A stretch of 48,457 nt of DNA from an uncultured Lachnospiraceae bacterium (GCA_910588295.1 CAJUQO010000023.1:1-48457); one strand, 5' to 3'; shown: positions 15,674 through 24,077, counted from the first letter of the stretch. A program made the numbers and translations. Notes: generated by a model from the sequence alone, not told the origin.

Positions 15674-16114
15674 ATGGATTTATCGAATTTAAAACCCGCA
15701 AAAGGTTCCAAGCACGATTCGTTCCGCAAAGGCCGCGGACATGGTTCGGGAAATGGCAAGACGGCCGGTAAAGGCCACAAGGGCCAGAAAGCCCGTTCCG
15801 GTGCACCCAGGCCGGGATTTGAGGGCGGCCAGATGCCGTTATACAGGCGTCTGCCCAAGAGAGGATTCACTAATATCAACAGCAAGGAGATCGTAGCCAT
15901 CAATGTGAGCGTTCTCGAGGCGAAATATGAGGACGGCAGCGTTGTGACTATTGAAAATATGCTGGAGACCCGTGCGATCTCTGCTGTCAAGGACGGCGTA
16001 AAGATCCTGGGCAACGGTGAACTGACAAAAAAACTGACTGTAAAAGCGAATGCTTTCAGCGCTTCCGCTAAGGAAAAAATCGAAGCTGCAGGCGGTACTG
16101 TAGAGGTGATCTAA
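15674..16114 (+). CDS. rplO: 50S ribosomal protein L15
   Basis: L15 (146 residues), a late assembly protein. Start MDLSNLKPAKGSKHDSFRKG, the Gly/Lys/Arg-rich tail through GHKGQKARSGAPRPGFEGGQ, and the end AAGGTVEVI. The ATG follows AAAGGAGGTG. Its stop overlaps the secY start in TAATG. Confidence 0.97.
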   Translation: MDLSNLKPAKGSKHDSFRKGRGHGSGNGKTAGKGHKGQKARSGAPRPGFEGGQMPLYRRLPKRGFTNINSKEIVAINVSVLEAKYEDGSVVTIENMLETRAISAVKDGVKILGNGELTKKLTVKANAFSASAKEKIEAAGGTVEVI

Positions 16115-17427
16115 TGTTCAAAACATTGACTAACGCCTTCAAGATTAAGGAGATCCGGCGGCGCATTTATTATGTGCTGTTGATGCTGATCGTGATCCGG
16201 GCGGGTACACAGATGCCGGTGCCGGGCGTAAATAGTGACTTTTTTAAGGATTGGTTTGCAAATCAGACCGGGGATGCATTCAACTTTTTGGATGCATTCA
16301 CCGGAGGGTCGTTTTCGTCCTTCTCTATTTTCGCTCTGAATATTACGCCGTATATCACGTCCTCTATCATTATCCAGCTTCTGACCATTGCGATTCCGCA
16401 GCTGGAGGAAATGCAGAAGGACGGTGAGGACGGCCGCAAGAAGCTGGTGACGATCACCCGCTATCTGACCGTCGGGCTCGCTTTGTTTGAAGGCGTCGCT
16501 ATGACCATTAGCTTTGGCAGCCAGGGCCTTATTACAGATATGAATATCTGGAAGGTTATTGTGGTCGTGGCATCCCTGACGGCCGGTTCTGCGTTTCTTA
16601 TGTGGGTCGGTGAGCAGATTAATGAGAAAGGTATCGGAAACGGTATCTCCATTGTACTGACTATCAATATCGTTTCGCGTATTCCCGCTGACCTGATCGG
16701 TCTGTTTGAGACATTCGTCGCCAACAAAACGATTGCCCGCGGCGCTCTGGCGCTTCTGATCATCCTGGCCATCATCGTTGCGATGGTGCTCCTGGTGGTG
16801 ATTCTGAACGATGCGGTGAGGCGTATTCCTGTCCAGTATTCGAAAAAGATGCAGGGAAGGAAAACCTATGGCGGCCAGTCCACCAATATTCCGCTGAAAG
16901 TCAATACGGCGGGCGTCATGCCGGTGATCTTTGCGTCCACGCTGATGTCGCTGCCCAATATCATCGCCACATTTGCAGGCTATAAGGGCACAGGGATAGG
17001 AGCTCAGATTCTGAATACTCTGAATTCTAATTCCTGGTTCAGTATGGCTAATCCGGTATATTCCCTGGGACTGATTCTCTATATTGCGATGCTGATTTTC
17101 TTTGCCTATTTCTATACGTCCATTACTTTCAATCCTCTGGAGGTGGCGGATAATATGAAAAAGCAGGGAGGATTTATTCCGGGCATCCGTCCCGGCAAGC
17201 CTACGGTGGATTACCTGCAGAGGATTCTGAACTATATTATTTTCATCGGAGCCATTGGCCTTACAATTATTGCCGTAATCCCGTTTTTCTTTAACGGTGT
17301 GTTCGGCGCTGACGTGTCCTTTGGCGGAACCTCCATCATCATCGTGGTGAGCGTGGTGTTGGAAACCATGAAGCAGATGGAATCTATGATGCTTGTGAGA
17401 AATTACAAAGGCTTTTTGAGTGATTAA
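16114..17427 (+). CDS. secY: Protein translocase subunit SecY
   Basis: The main channel of the Sec translocon (437 residues), with ten predicted membrane segments. Conserved parts: AFTGGSFSSFSIFALNITPY near residues 60-80 (plug region), GIGNGISIVLTINIVSRIP, RRIPVQYSKKM (cytoplasmic loop) and GGFIPGIRPGKPTVDYLQ. Translation is probably coupled to rplO because the start and stop overlap. It is followed by adk after a hairpin. Confidence 0.97.
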   Translation: MFKTLTNAFKIKEIRRRIYYVLLMLIVIRAGTQMPVPGVNSDFFKDWFANQTGDAFNFLDAFTGGSFSSFSIFALNITPYITSSIIIQLLTIAIPQLEEMQKDGEDGRKKLVTITRYLTVGLALFEGVAMTISFGSQGLITDMNIWKVIVVVASLTAGSAFLMWVGEQINEKGIGNGISIVLTINIVSRIPADLIGLFETFVANKTIARGALALLIILAIIVAMVLLVVILNDAVRRIPVQYSKKMQGRKTYGGQSTNIPLKVNTAGVMPVIFASTLMSLPNIIATFAGYKGTGIGAQILNTLNSNSWFSMANPVYSLGLILYIAMLIFFAYFYTSITFNPLEVADNMKKQGGFIPGIRPGKPTVDYLQRILNYIIFIGAIGLTIIAVIPFFFNGVFGADVSFGGTSIIIVVSVVLETMKQMESMMLVRNYKGFLSD

Positions 17428-17431
17428 CTGC

Positions 17432-17459
17432 GAGGTTGTGGCGTTTTCGCCGCAACCTT
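17432..17459 (+). terminator. Hairpin after secY, possible weak terminator
   Basis: AGGTTGTGGCG pairs with CGCCGCAACCT around a TTTT loop (one G-U pair). There is no T run after it, so it may only attenuate transcription or stabilise the mRNA. A second hairpin, CGGGCA/TGCCCG, lies just before the adk ribosome binding site. Confidence 0.45.
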
Positions 17460-17575
17460 AATGTGCATATATGCAAACCGTCCGGCCGGGAGTTACGTAT
17501 TTCGGTGAGCCGGATCGTTATAGTGTGTATAAAACGGGCAGAGTTATGCCCGGGAAATAGAAAAGGAGAGGCATT

Positions 17576-18220
17576 ATGAAGCTGATTATGTTAGGGGCGC
17601 CTGGAGCCGGCAAAGGCACACAGGCAAAGAAAATCGCCGCCAAGTACAACATTCCCCATATCTCCACAGGGGATATCTTCCGTGCAAATATCAAAAACGG
17701 CACGGAGCTGGGAAAGAAGGCCCAGTCCTACATGGATCAGGGTCTGCTGGTTCCCGATGAGCTGGTATGCGACCTGGTAGTGGACCGCATCCAGCAGGAG
17801 GACTGCAAAAACGGCTACGTGCTGGACGGTTTCCCGAGGACGATTCCCCAGGCAGAGAGCCTGACGGCAGCCCTGGAGAAGCTGGGAACGAAAATTGACT
17901 ACGCCATCAATGTGGAAGTGCCGGATGAAAACATTTTGAAGAGGATGGGCGGCCGCCGCGCCTGCCTGGCCTGCGGCGCCACATACCATGTGGAATTCAA
18001 CGCGCCCAAGACCGCCGATATCTGCGATACCTGCGGCGCGGGGCTGGTGCTCCGCGAGGACGACAAGCCGGAAACCGTGCAGAAGCGTCTGGATGTATAT
18101 CATGCCCAGACCCAGCCGTTGATCGAGTACTATACAAAGGCCGGCGCTCTGGCCGAGGTAGACGGAACCCAGGGAATGGATGATGTGTTTAAGGCCATTA
18201 CAGACCTGTTGGGAGAGTAA
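17576..18220 (+). CDS. adk: Adenylate kinase, zinc-type LID
   Basis: Interconverts ATP + AMP and 2 ADP (214 residues). P-loop GAPGAGKGTQ, AMP-binding ISTGDIFRANI and DGFPRTIPQAE. The LID carries a zinc site C-x2-C (CLACGATYH) and C-x2-C (CDTCGAGL), usual for Gram-positive enzymes. Placement between secY and map is standard. Confidence 0.97.
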   Translation: MKLIMLGAPGAGKGTQAKKIAAKYNIPHISTGDIFRANIKNGTELGKKAQSYMDQGLLVPDELVCDLVVDRIQQEDCKNGYVLDGFPRTIPQAESLTAALEKLGTKIDYAINVEVPDENILKRMGGRRACLACGATYHVEFNAPKTADICDTCGAGLVLREDDKPETVQKRLDVYHAQTQPLIEYYTKAGALAEVDGTQGMDDVFKAITDLLGE

Positions 18221-18223
18221 TCC

Positions 18224-18979
18224 ATGGCAGTGTCTATAAAAACGACCAGGGAGCTTGATTTGATGAGGGAATCCGGCCGGAGGCTTGAAATTGTCCATAA
18301 TGAGATGGCTAAAGCGATCCGCCCGGGTATCTCTACCTGGGAAATTAACAGAATTGGTGAAGCAAAGATCCGCAGTTTAGGGGGAATCCCCAATTTCCTG
18401 CATTATAACGGCTTTCCGGCTGCCATCTGTATATCGGTAAACGACGAAGTGGTTCACGGCATTCCCAGCAAAAAACGGATTCTGCGGGAGGGTGATATCG
18501 TCAGCCTGGATGCCGGGATGATCTACAAAGGCTATCACTCCGATGCGGCCAGAACCCATATGGTGGGACAGGTGAGTCCGGAGGTCCGGCAGCTTGTGGA
18601 GGAGACCCGCCAGTGCTTTTTTGAGGGTATCAAATATGCCCGGGCGGGTTGCCACCTCCATGATATATCCGCTGCCATCAATGCCTACGCGGATAAATTC
18701 GGTTACGGCGTCGTCCGAGATCTGGTGGGCCACGGGATCGGTACCAGCCTTCATGAGGATCCGCAGATCCCCAATTTCCGTCAGAAAAGTAAGGGTATCC
18801 GGCTGCGTCCGGGGATGACGCTTGCCATTGAGCCCATGATCAACATGGGGCGCCCGGAGGTTTGCTGGCTGGATGACAACTGGACGGTGGTCACGGAAGA
18901 CGAGTCCGTGTCGGCCCATTATGAGAATACGGTTCTGATTACGGACGGAGAGCCGGAACTTTTCACACTTACGCAATAA
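18224..18979 (+). CDS. map: Methionine aminopeptidase, type I
   Basis: Removes the initiator methionine from nascent proteins (251 residues). Metal ligands lie in LDAGMIYKGYHSDAARTH (two Asp), GHGIGTSLHEDPQIPN (His), LAIEPMIN (Glu) and the final Glu in DESVSAHYENTVLIT. It starts three bases after the adk stop, with its ribosome binding site GGGAGAG inside adk. Confidence 0.96.
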   Translation: MAVSIKTTRELDLMRESGRRLEIVHNEMAKAIRPGISTWEINRIGEAKIRSLGGIPNFLHYNGFPAAICISVNDEVVHGIPSKKRILREGDIVSLDAGMIYKGYHSDAARTHMVGQVSPEVRQLVEETRQCFFEGIKYARAGCHLHDISAAINAYADKFGYGVVRDLVGHGIGTSLHEDPQIPNFRQKSKGIRLRPGMTLAIEPMINMGRPEVCWLDDNWTVVTEDESVSAHYENTVLITDGEPELFTLTQ

Positions 18980-18999
18980 ATAAAAGCAGGAGGTTAAAT

Positions 19000-19218
19000 A
19001 TGTCAAAGACGGACGTAATTGAGGTGGAAGGCACCGTACTGGAGAAGCTTCCCAATGCCATGTTCAAGGTGGAACTGGAGAATAAGCATGTGGTGCTTGC
19101 CCATATCAGCGGCAAGCTGCGGATGAACTTTATCCGTATATTGCCCGGGGATAAGGTGACCCTGGAGCTCAGCCCTTATGACCTGACCAAGGGAAGGATC
19201 ATCTGGAGAGATAAGTGA
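19000..19218 (+). CDS. infA: Translation initiation factor IF-1
   Basis: A 72-residue OB-fold protein that covers the A site during initiation. Start MSKTDVIEVEGTVLEKLPNA, then HISGKLRMNFIRILPGDKVT and the end GRIIWRDK. AGGAGG site; it follows map by 20 bases. No separate KOW-domain gene lies between map and infA. Confidence 0.97.
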   Translation: MSKTDVIEVEGTVLEKLPNAMFKVELENKHVVLAHISGKLRMNFIRILPGDKVTLELSPYDLTKGRIIWRDK

Positions 19219-19276
19219 TTTTCAGGGAAAGAGGCTGGAGGATATATGAAATAATTGATGGTATGGGGGTACATTG

Positions 19277-19927
19277 ATGAAGAAGATGCGAAAGATATGC
19301 GGAATCGTACTGCTGGTTGCCCTGTTTTTATTTATGCCAATGGAACAGGCTTACGCATCAACAAAGTCCGATGCGGCAAACGTATTAAAGTATTATAAAA
19401 AAGGGCAGATCAGCAAAGCGAAGAAATATAATAAAAGACTTGCCACAAAAGCAAGTAAGGCCAGCATAAAGAAGCTTTCCAAGAAAGCCAAAACTGCTTA
19501 CCGTAAAACCGTGCAGCGCTATAAACTAGACAATTACAGCGATAGCCTGTGGGGGTATTATCTCGCGGATCTGGACGGAGACAAGAAAGCCGAGCTTCTG
19601 GTGAAGCATGGTTCCTGCGAGGCTGATGTGCGCACAACCGTATATAAATATACGAATGGTAAGGCGAAGAAAGTGGGAGAATTCTATTCCGGCCATACAT
19701 CCTACTATGCCTACCCAGGGCATTCGGGCATTATTTCGGTGTGGGGCCATATGGGCGGAGAAAGCGTGGATACAATAACGTTGAAAAAAGGAAAAATCGT
19801 TGCAAAGAATCACGGCTCCCGTGAAGTGGGGAGTGGCGACTTCTTTCCTTTCCGTCAGGCGCTGGACGGACATATCCGCTTTGATAAGCGCTATCATCCG
19901 TCCATAGACTGGAAGGATCTAAAATAA
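19277..19927 (+). CDS. Secreted protein of unknown function inserted between infA and rpmJ
   Basis: A 216-residue protein with a signal peptide (KICGIVLLVALFLFMPMEQA, predicted cleavage after YA, before STKSD). A Lys-rich stretch with several SKA-type repeats (about 30-85) follows, then a domain starting YYLADLDGDKKAELLVKHG, which resembles the calcium-binding D-x-D-G-D loop of secreted repeat proteins, and GHTSYYAYPGHSG. I do not recognise a family. The ATG at 19277 follows GGGGGT with a 7-base gap. It has no clear link to translation, and the rpmJ promoter follows it, so it may be an insertion between the spc and alpha parts. Confidence 0.8.
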   Translation: MKKMRKICGIVLLVALFLFMPMEQAYASTKSDAANVLKYYKKGQISKAKKYNKRLATKASKASIKKLSKKAKTAYRKTVQRYKLDNYSDSLWGYYLADLDGDKKAELLVKHGSCEADVRTTVYKYTNGKAKKVGEFYSGHTSYYAYPGHSGIISVWGHMGGESVDTITLKKGKIVAKNHGSREVGSGDFFPFRQALDGHIRFDKRYHPSIDWKDLK

Positions 19928-19965
19928 TCGATAGAACAAAATTAATAAAATTTACCAAAAAAAGC

Positions 19966-19994
19966 TTGCATTTATTGAGACCTGTTGCTATAAT
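19966..19994 (+). promoter_or_regulatory. Promoter of the rpmJ-rpsM-rpsK-rpsD-rpoA-rplQ group
   Basis: TTGCAT at 19966-19971, a 17-base spacer, TATAAT at 19989-19994; start expected near 20001, leader about 75 bases to rpmJ. Same -35 sequence as the S10 promoter. Confidence 0.75.
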
Positions 19995-20075
19995 GATTTA
20001 CGGACTTTTCTGCCGTAACGCAGTAGGTCTCTAAAATTATGCCCAAATGAGGTAGTACGTGAAAGGAGGATTCCG

Positions 20076-20189
20076 ATGAAGGTACGATCATCTGTAAAGC
20101 CTATGTGTGACAAATGCAAGGTCATCAAGAGAAAAGGCAGGATTCGCATTATCTGTGAGAATCCAAAACACAAACAGAGGCAGGGTTGA
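20076..20189 (+). CDS. rpmJ: 50S ribosomal protein L36
   Basis: The smallest ribosomal protein here, 37 residues: MKVRSSVKPMCDKCKVIKRK, then GRIRIICENPKHKQRQG. Zinc ligands C11, C14, C27 and H32 are all present, so this is the zinc form. A perfect AAAGGAGG site precedes the ATG. Confidence 0.97.
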   Translation: MKVRSSVKPMCDKCKVIKRKGRIRIICENPKHKQRQG

Positions 20190-20490
20190 GAAAAAAGCTC
20201 TGTATCCAGGCTGAATGATTTTAGGATATTCCAGGCGGCTGCGGAAAATCACTGGAACCATTCTGTAAATATTATTGTGGATATCCGTCCACCGGTGCCC
20301 TTATGGCATGGTTCATGGGGGAATAATATTGCTTGATACCGGCGTTGGCCGGAAAGGCTGCAGGCATACCGATGCAGCTGGATGTGAAGCATCGCATCCC
20401 AATTAAGAAAATATTAGCAAGGCGCTGGGGCGTGCCGTTTGCGAAGGTACGGCGGTAATACAGTGCCGGAGAAAATGGAGGAACAAGTAC
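20190..20490 (+). other. 301-base leader between rpmJ and rpsM, no gene
   Basis: No coding sequence supported. Several possible stems: CCGGCGTTGGCCGG near 20340, GCTGCA pairing with TGCAGC across 20357-20380, and GGATG pairing with CATCC close behind. A purine-rich GGAGG site ends the region before rpsM. The length suggests a structured regulatory leader or an old repeat insertion; I cannot match it to a named ribosomal leader. Confidence 0.35.
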
Positions 20491-20859
20491 ATGGCTCGTA
20501 TAGCTGGTGTAGATTTACCAAGAGACAAACGTGTGGAGATCGGATTGACTTATATTTACGGAATCGGGAGGTCAAGCTCAAACCGTATTCTGAAAGAGGC
20601 AGATGTAAACCCGGATACACGTTGCAGAGACCTGACTGATGAGGAAGTAAAGAGAATCAGTGTGGTCATCGATGAGACGCAGATGGTGGAAGGTGATCTG
20701 AGAAGAGAGGTTGCCCTGAACATCAAGCGCCTGCAGGAGATCGGATGCTACAGAGGAATCCGTCACAGGAAAGGCCTTCCGGTTCGCGGTCAGAACACCA
20801 AGAACAATGCAAGGACACGGAAGGGCCCCAAGAGGACAGTAGCGAACAAAAAGAAATAA
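20491..20859 (+). CDS. rpsM: 30S ribosomal protein S13
   Basis: S13 (122 residues) in the 30S head, forming bridges to the large subunit. Start MARIAGVDLPRDKRVEIGLT, then YIYGIGRSSSNRIL; the end GLPVRGQNTKNNARTRKGP is typical. TGGAGGAAC site. Confidence 0.97.
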   Translation: MARIAGVDLPRDKRVEIGLTYIYGIGRSSSNRILKEADVNPDTRCRDLTDEEVKRISVVIDETQMVEGDLRREVALNIKRLQEIGCYRGIRHRKGLPVRGQNTKNNARTRKGPKRTVANKKK

Positions 20860-20922
20860 GTATTTGGCAATATATAATATATGATGAACTCTTAAATAAG
20901 AAGAAAGTAGGTTAGTTTTTAA

Positions 20923-21321
20923 ATGGCTAAAGTGACAAAGAAAACGGCGAACAACAAACGCCGTGTAAAGAAAAACGTTGAACGCGGACAGGCACATATC
21001 CAGTCTTCCTTCAATAACACGATCGTGACGTTGACGGATACCGAGGGAAACGCCCTTTCCTGGGCCAGTGCCGGTGGTCTTGGTTTTAGAGGTTCAAGAA
21101 AATCTACTCCTTACGCAGCGCAGGTGGCAGCAGAGACGGCTACCAAGGCGGCCCTGATCCATGGTTTAAAGACTGTAGACGTGTTTGTAAAGGGACCCGG
21201 TTCAGGAAGGGAAGCGGCGATCCGCGCCCTGGCAGCAGCCGGACTGGAAGTAACAAGTATCAGAGACGTAACGCCGGTACCCCACAACGGATGCCGCCCG
21301 CCCAAGCGCAGAAGAGTTTAA
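20923..21321 (+). CDS. rpsK: 30S ribosomal protein S11
   Basis: S11 (132 residues) on the platform near the anti-Shine-Dalgarno helix. Contains AHIQSSFNNTIVTLTDTEGN, GFRGSRKSTPYAAQVAAE and the end HNGCRPPKRRRV. The upstream site is poor (AAGAAAGTAGG far from the ATG), the weakest among the ribosomal genes here. AT-rich sequence around the start may help instead. Confidence 0.97.
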   Translation: MAKVTKKTANNKRRVKKNVERGQAHIQSSFNNTIVTLTDTEGNALSWASAGGLGFRGSRKSTPYAAQVAAETATKAALIHGLKTVDVFVKGPGSGREAAIRALAAAGLEVTSIRDVTPVPHNGCRPPKRRRV

Positions 21322-21338
21322 TCAGGAGGACGTAGAAA

Positions 21339-21932
21339 ATGGCAATTGATAGAACCCCGGTACTGAAAAGATGCAGATCTTTAGGTTTGGATCCGGTTTA
21401 TTTGGGAATTGATAAAAAATCCACGAGACAGCTGAGAAGGGCTAACAGGAAGATTTCCGAGTACGGCCTGCAGCTGAGAGAGAAACAGAAAGCAAAATTC
21501 ATTTACGGCGTGCTGGAGAAACCCTTCCGCAACTACTATGAGAAAGCGGACAGACAGCCGGGCATGACCGGTGAGAACTTGATGAAAATGCTGGAGAGCC
21601 GTCTGGACAACGTAGTGTTCCGTCTTGGCTTTGCCAGAACCAGGAAAGAGGCCCGTCAGATCGTCGGCCATAAACATGTGCTGGTAAACGGCAAGCAGGT
21701 TACAATCCCGTCTTACAGGGTGAAAGCCGGCGATACCGTAGCCATCAAAGAAAATAAGAAATCCGGCCCGAGATACAAAGAGATTCTGGAGGCCACAGGC
21801 GGACGTATGGTTCCGGAATGGCTGGATGCAGATCAGGAAAACTTAAGCGGAAATGTAAAAGAACTTCCGACGAGAGAAATGATTGATGTGCCTGTAGACG
21901 AGATGCTTATCGTCGAGCTTTACTCCAAATAA
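21339..21932 (+). CDS. rpsD: 30S ribosomal protein S4
   Basis: S4 (197 residues), a primary 16S binder; in Bacillus it represses its own gene. S4 domain LDNVVFRLGFARTRKEARQI, then GHKHVLVNGKQVTIPSYRVK and the end IVELYSK. Site AGGAGG. In Bacillus rpsD is elsewhere; here it is between rpsK and rpoA, as in Clostridia. Confidence 0.97.
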   Translation: MAIDRTPVLKRCRSLGLDPVYLGIDKKSTRQLRRANRKISEYGLQLREKQKAKFIYGVLEKPFRNYYEKADRQPGMTGENLMKMLESRLDNVVFRLGFARTRKEARQIVGHKHVLVNGKQVTIPSYRVKAGDTVAIKENKKSGPRYKEILEATGGRMVPEWLDADQENLSGNVKELPTREMIDVPVDEMLIVELYSK

Positions 21933-21946
21933 TCGTTTCTGATTTT

Positions 21947-22080
21947 GTAACTGTTCAGTGCCTTCACAGTTGCATGCAAAAAGCCATTTGAAATCAGCTT
22001 CGCTGATGGGCTTTTTGCACTCTTGGATTGTGTTCATACGGTCTCGGCAGAGAGTGCTTCGGCCTGTGCTGAACAGTTAT
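21947..22080 (+). repeat. Repeat R2, full element (rpsD-rpoA gap)
   Basis: X module at 21947-21973 (GTAACTGTTCAG, then CTTCACAGTT) and Y module at 22057-22080 (CTTCGGCCTGTG, then CTGAACAGTTA) face each other, so both ends read GTAAC(T)GTTCAG outward to inward. Between them is a long hairpin, TGCAAAAAGCC with GGGCTTTTTGCA and inner TCAGC/GCTGA (21974-22020), which resembles a bidirectional terminator. The same X-Y pair in reverse lies before lacZ. Confidence 0.8.
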
Positions 22081-22094
22081 TCTGGATTTTCAAA

Positions 22095-22114
22095 CTGCCC
22101 GGCTATCCGGGCAG
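22095..22114 (+). promoter_or_regulatory. Hairpin in the rpoA leader
   Basis: CTGCCCGG-CTAT-CCGGGCAG, a perfect eight-base stem about 35 bases before the rpoA ribosome binding site, just after the R2 element. Confidence 0.5.
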
Positions 22115-22161
22115 GTAACCCTTCGATAAATATATTTACCCGAAAAAGGAGGGGCTTTTGC

Positions 22162-23121
22162 GTGTTTGATTTTAACAAACCGAAGATTGAAATTACAGAG
22201 ATTTCCGAAGATAAACGATATGGCCGTTTTGTGGTAGAACCTTTGGAAAGAGGGTATGGTACGACTCTGGGCAACTCATTGAGGAGGATCATGCTGTCCT
22301 CCTTGCCGGGTGCTGCGGTGAGCCAGGTGAAAATCGAAGGTGTGCTCCATGAATTCAGCTCGATCCCGGGCGTGAAAGAGGACGTGACCGAGATTATCAT
22401 GAACCTGAAAAACCTTGCGATCAAAAACACCAGTGAGACGAATGAGCCAAAAGTGGCTTATATTGAATATGAGGGCGAGGGCGTAGTGCACGCTTCCGAT
22501 ATACAGGTGGATCAGGATCTCGAAATAATGAATCCCGATCAGGTGATTGCTACACTGAACGGCGGCGCCGACAGTAAGCTTTATATGGAACTTACGATTA
22601 CCAGAGGACGCGGTTATATCAGCGCCGATAAGGGTAAGACAGACGATATGCCGATCGGAGTGATTGCTGTGGATGCCATTTACACACCGGTGGAGCGGGT
22701 CAATCTTACCGTAGAGAACACCCGTGTGGGCCAGATCACGGACTTTGACAAGCTGACTTTGGATGTGTATACCAAAGGTACGCTGGAGCCGGACGAGGCA
22801 GTCAGCCTGGCGGCCAAGGTTCTGAGCGAGCACCTGAAGCTGTTCATCGATCTCTCCGAGAATGCGAAGACGGCGGAGGTTATGATCGAGACGGTAAACG
22901 ACGAGAAAGAAAAAGTGCTGGAGATGAATATCGACGAGCTGGAGCTCTCTGTGCGCTCTTACAATTGTCTGAAGCGCGCCGGTATCAATACAGTGGAAGA
23001 ACTGTGCAACAAGACCTCCGAGGACATGATGAAAGTCCGCAACCTGGGCCGCAAGTCGCTGGAAGAGGTGCTTGCGAAGCTGAAGGAGCTGGGCCTGCAG
23101 CTCAGTCCTGGAGAAGAATAA
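22162..23121 (+). CDS. rpoA: RNA polymerase subunit alpha
   Basis: Alpha subunit (319 residues). N-terminal domain for assembly (ERGYGTTLGNSLRRIMLSSL, then GAAVSQVKIEGVLHEFSSI). The C-terminal domain binds UP elements and activators (SVRSYNCLKRAGINTVEELC, then RNLGRKSLEEVLAKL). The start is a GTG behind AAGGAGGGG; longer in-frame sequence upstream is repeat and leader, not protein. It follows rpsD by 229 bases. Confidence 0.96.
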   Translation: MFDFNKPKIEITEISEDKRYGRFVVEPLERGYGTTLGNSLRRIMLSSLPGAAVSQVKIEGVLHEFSSIPGVKEDVTEIIMNLKNLAIKNTSETNEPKVAYIEYEGEGVVHASDIQVDQDLEIMNPDQVIATLNGGADSKLYMELTITRGRGYISADKGKTDDMPIGVIAVDAIYTPVERVNLTVENTRVGQITDFDKLTLDVYTKGTLEPDEAVSLAAKVLSEHLKLFIDLSENAKTAEVMIETVNDEKEKVLEMNIDELELSVRSYNCLKRAGINTVEELCNKTSEDMMKVRNLGRKSLEEVLAKLKELGLQLSPGEE

Positions 23122-23245
23122 GCAGACCGTTCTATAAACCGGGTCTGTCGGCACATAGCTGTGTCGTTAGAAATTTATGGATTACGGCAGACGTCAGTAA
23201 GTCCGAAGAAGCATGGCGGCTGTTCCACAAATGGAGGAAAAACAA

Positions 23246-23782
23246 ATGGCTAAATATAGAAAACTTGGCAAAACATCCAGCCAGAGAAAAGCTCTGCTGA
23301 GGAACCAGACGACGGCCCTGCTGCATCACGGCAAGATCGTCACCACAGAGGCCAGGGCAAAAGAGATCCGCAAGGTCGTGGAACCCCTGATCACGATGGC
23401 AATCAAAGAGAGGGATAATTTCGAGACCGTCACCGTCACCGCCAAGGTGCCCCGCAAGGACGCCAACGGCAAGAGGGTGAAAGAGGTCGTGGACGGCAAG
23501 AGAGTGACTGTTTTTGATGAAGTGCAGAAAGAGATCAAAAAAGATTCTCCTTCCCGTCTGAATGCCAGGAGAAGGATTCTCCGGGTGCTCTATCCCGTGG
23601 TGGAGGTTCCGAAGGAGAACGCCGGGCGGAAGAGAAATACCAAGAAAGTGGATCTGGTGGACAAAATGTTTACCGAGATCGCGCCGAAATATGCGGATCG
23701 CAACGGCGGTTACACCCGTATCGTCAAGATCGGGCCGCGTAAAGGCGATGCAGCTATGGAGGTTATCCTGGAGCTGGTATAA
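23246..23782 (+). CDS. rplQ: 50S ribosomal protein L17, long form
   Basis: L17 near the tunnel exit. Start MAKYRKLGKTSSQRKALLRN. At 178 residues it exceeds the usual 115-130. The extra part (about residues 72-133: KDANGKRVKEVVDGKRVTVF through RKRNTKKVD) lies inside the fold, before the shared end VDKMFTEIAPKYADRNGGYT and RIVKIGPRKGDAAMEVILEL. I recall similar long forms in Lachnospiraceae. The ATG at 23246 follows TGGAGG. Last gene of the alpha group. Confidence 0.95.
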   Translation: MAKYRKLGKTSSQRKALLRNQTTALLHHGKIVTTEARAKEIRKVVEPLITMAIKERDNFETVTVTAKVPRKDANGKRVKEVVDGKRVTVFDEVQKEIKKDSPSRLNARRRILRVLYPVVEVPKENAGRKRNTKKVDLVDKMFTEIAPKYADRNGGYTRIVKIGPRKGDAAMEVILELV

Positions 23783-23802
23783 ATCAAATTATAGAATTTG
23801 CC

Positions 23803-23830
23803 ATAGGCCGATGCGGATGCATCGGCCTAT
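23803..23830 (+). terminator. Hairpin after rplQ
   Basis: A perfect 12-base stem ATAGGCCGATGC / GCATCGGCCTAT with a GGAT loop, 20 bases after the rplQ stop. The following ACTTTAT is only a weak T run, so termination may be partial. Confidence 0.6.
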
Positions 23831-24077
23831 ACTTTATCTCAGGAGCGCCCATGTGAATAATTTCATTGCGGGAGCTGCCGTTGACATCCAGATTGATATA
23901 GAGGACGATATCATTTTCCAGTTCTAGCTTTGCGCCGCACAGACGCAAAGCCCTGGGTGAGCTGTGACATTTCTGCTTTTGGTTCAGGCGCAAATATGTT
24001 TTTAAATCTTGACGGGGCCAGATATCCATGCTGTCATTGATTTACATCAAAGGTAAATTTGGAAAAGAGGTGATGGC
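23831..24077. other. Gap after rplQ with a possible gene remnant
   Basis: On the minus strand 24029-23784 can encode about 80 residues, including CGAKLELENDIVLYINLDVN and GSSRNEIIHMGAPEIKYRP, which look protein-like, but there is no ribosome binding site and the end runs through the terminator hairpin. I do not recognise it. It may be a fragment of an old gene next to the toxin-antitoxin pair. Confidence 0.25.

Noticed and set aside
23784..24029. An 80-residue minus-strand gene after rplQ
   Set aside because: No ribosome binding site, and the frame passes through the rplQ terminator hairpin; kept only as a possible remnant.
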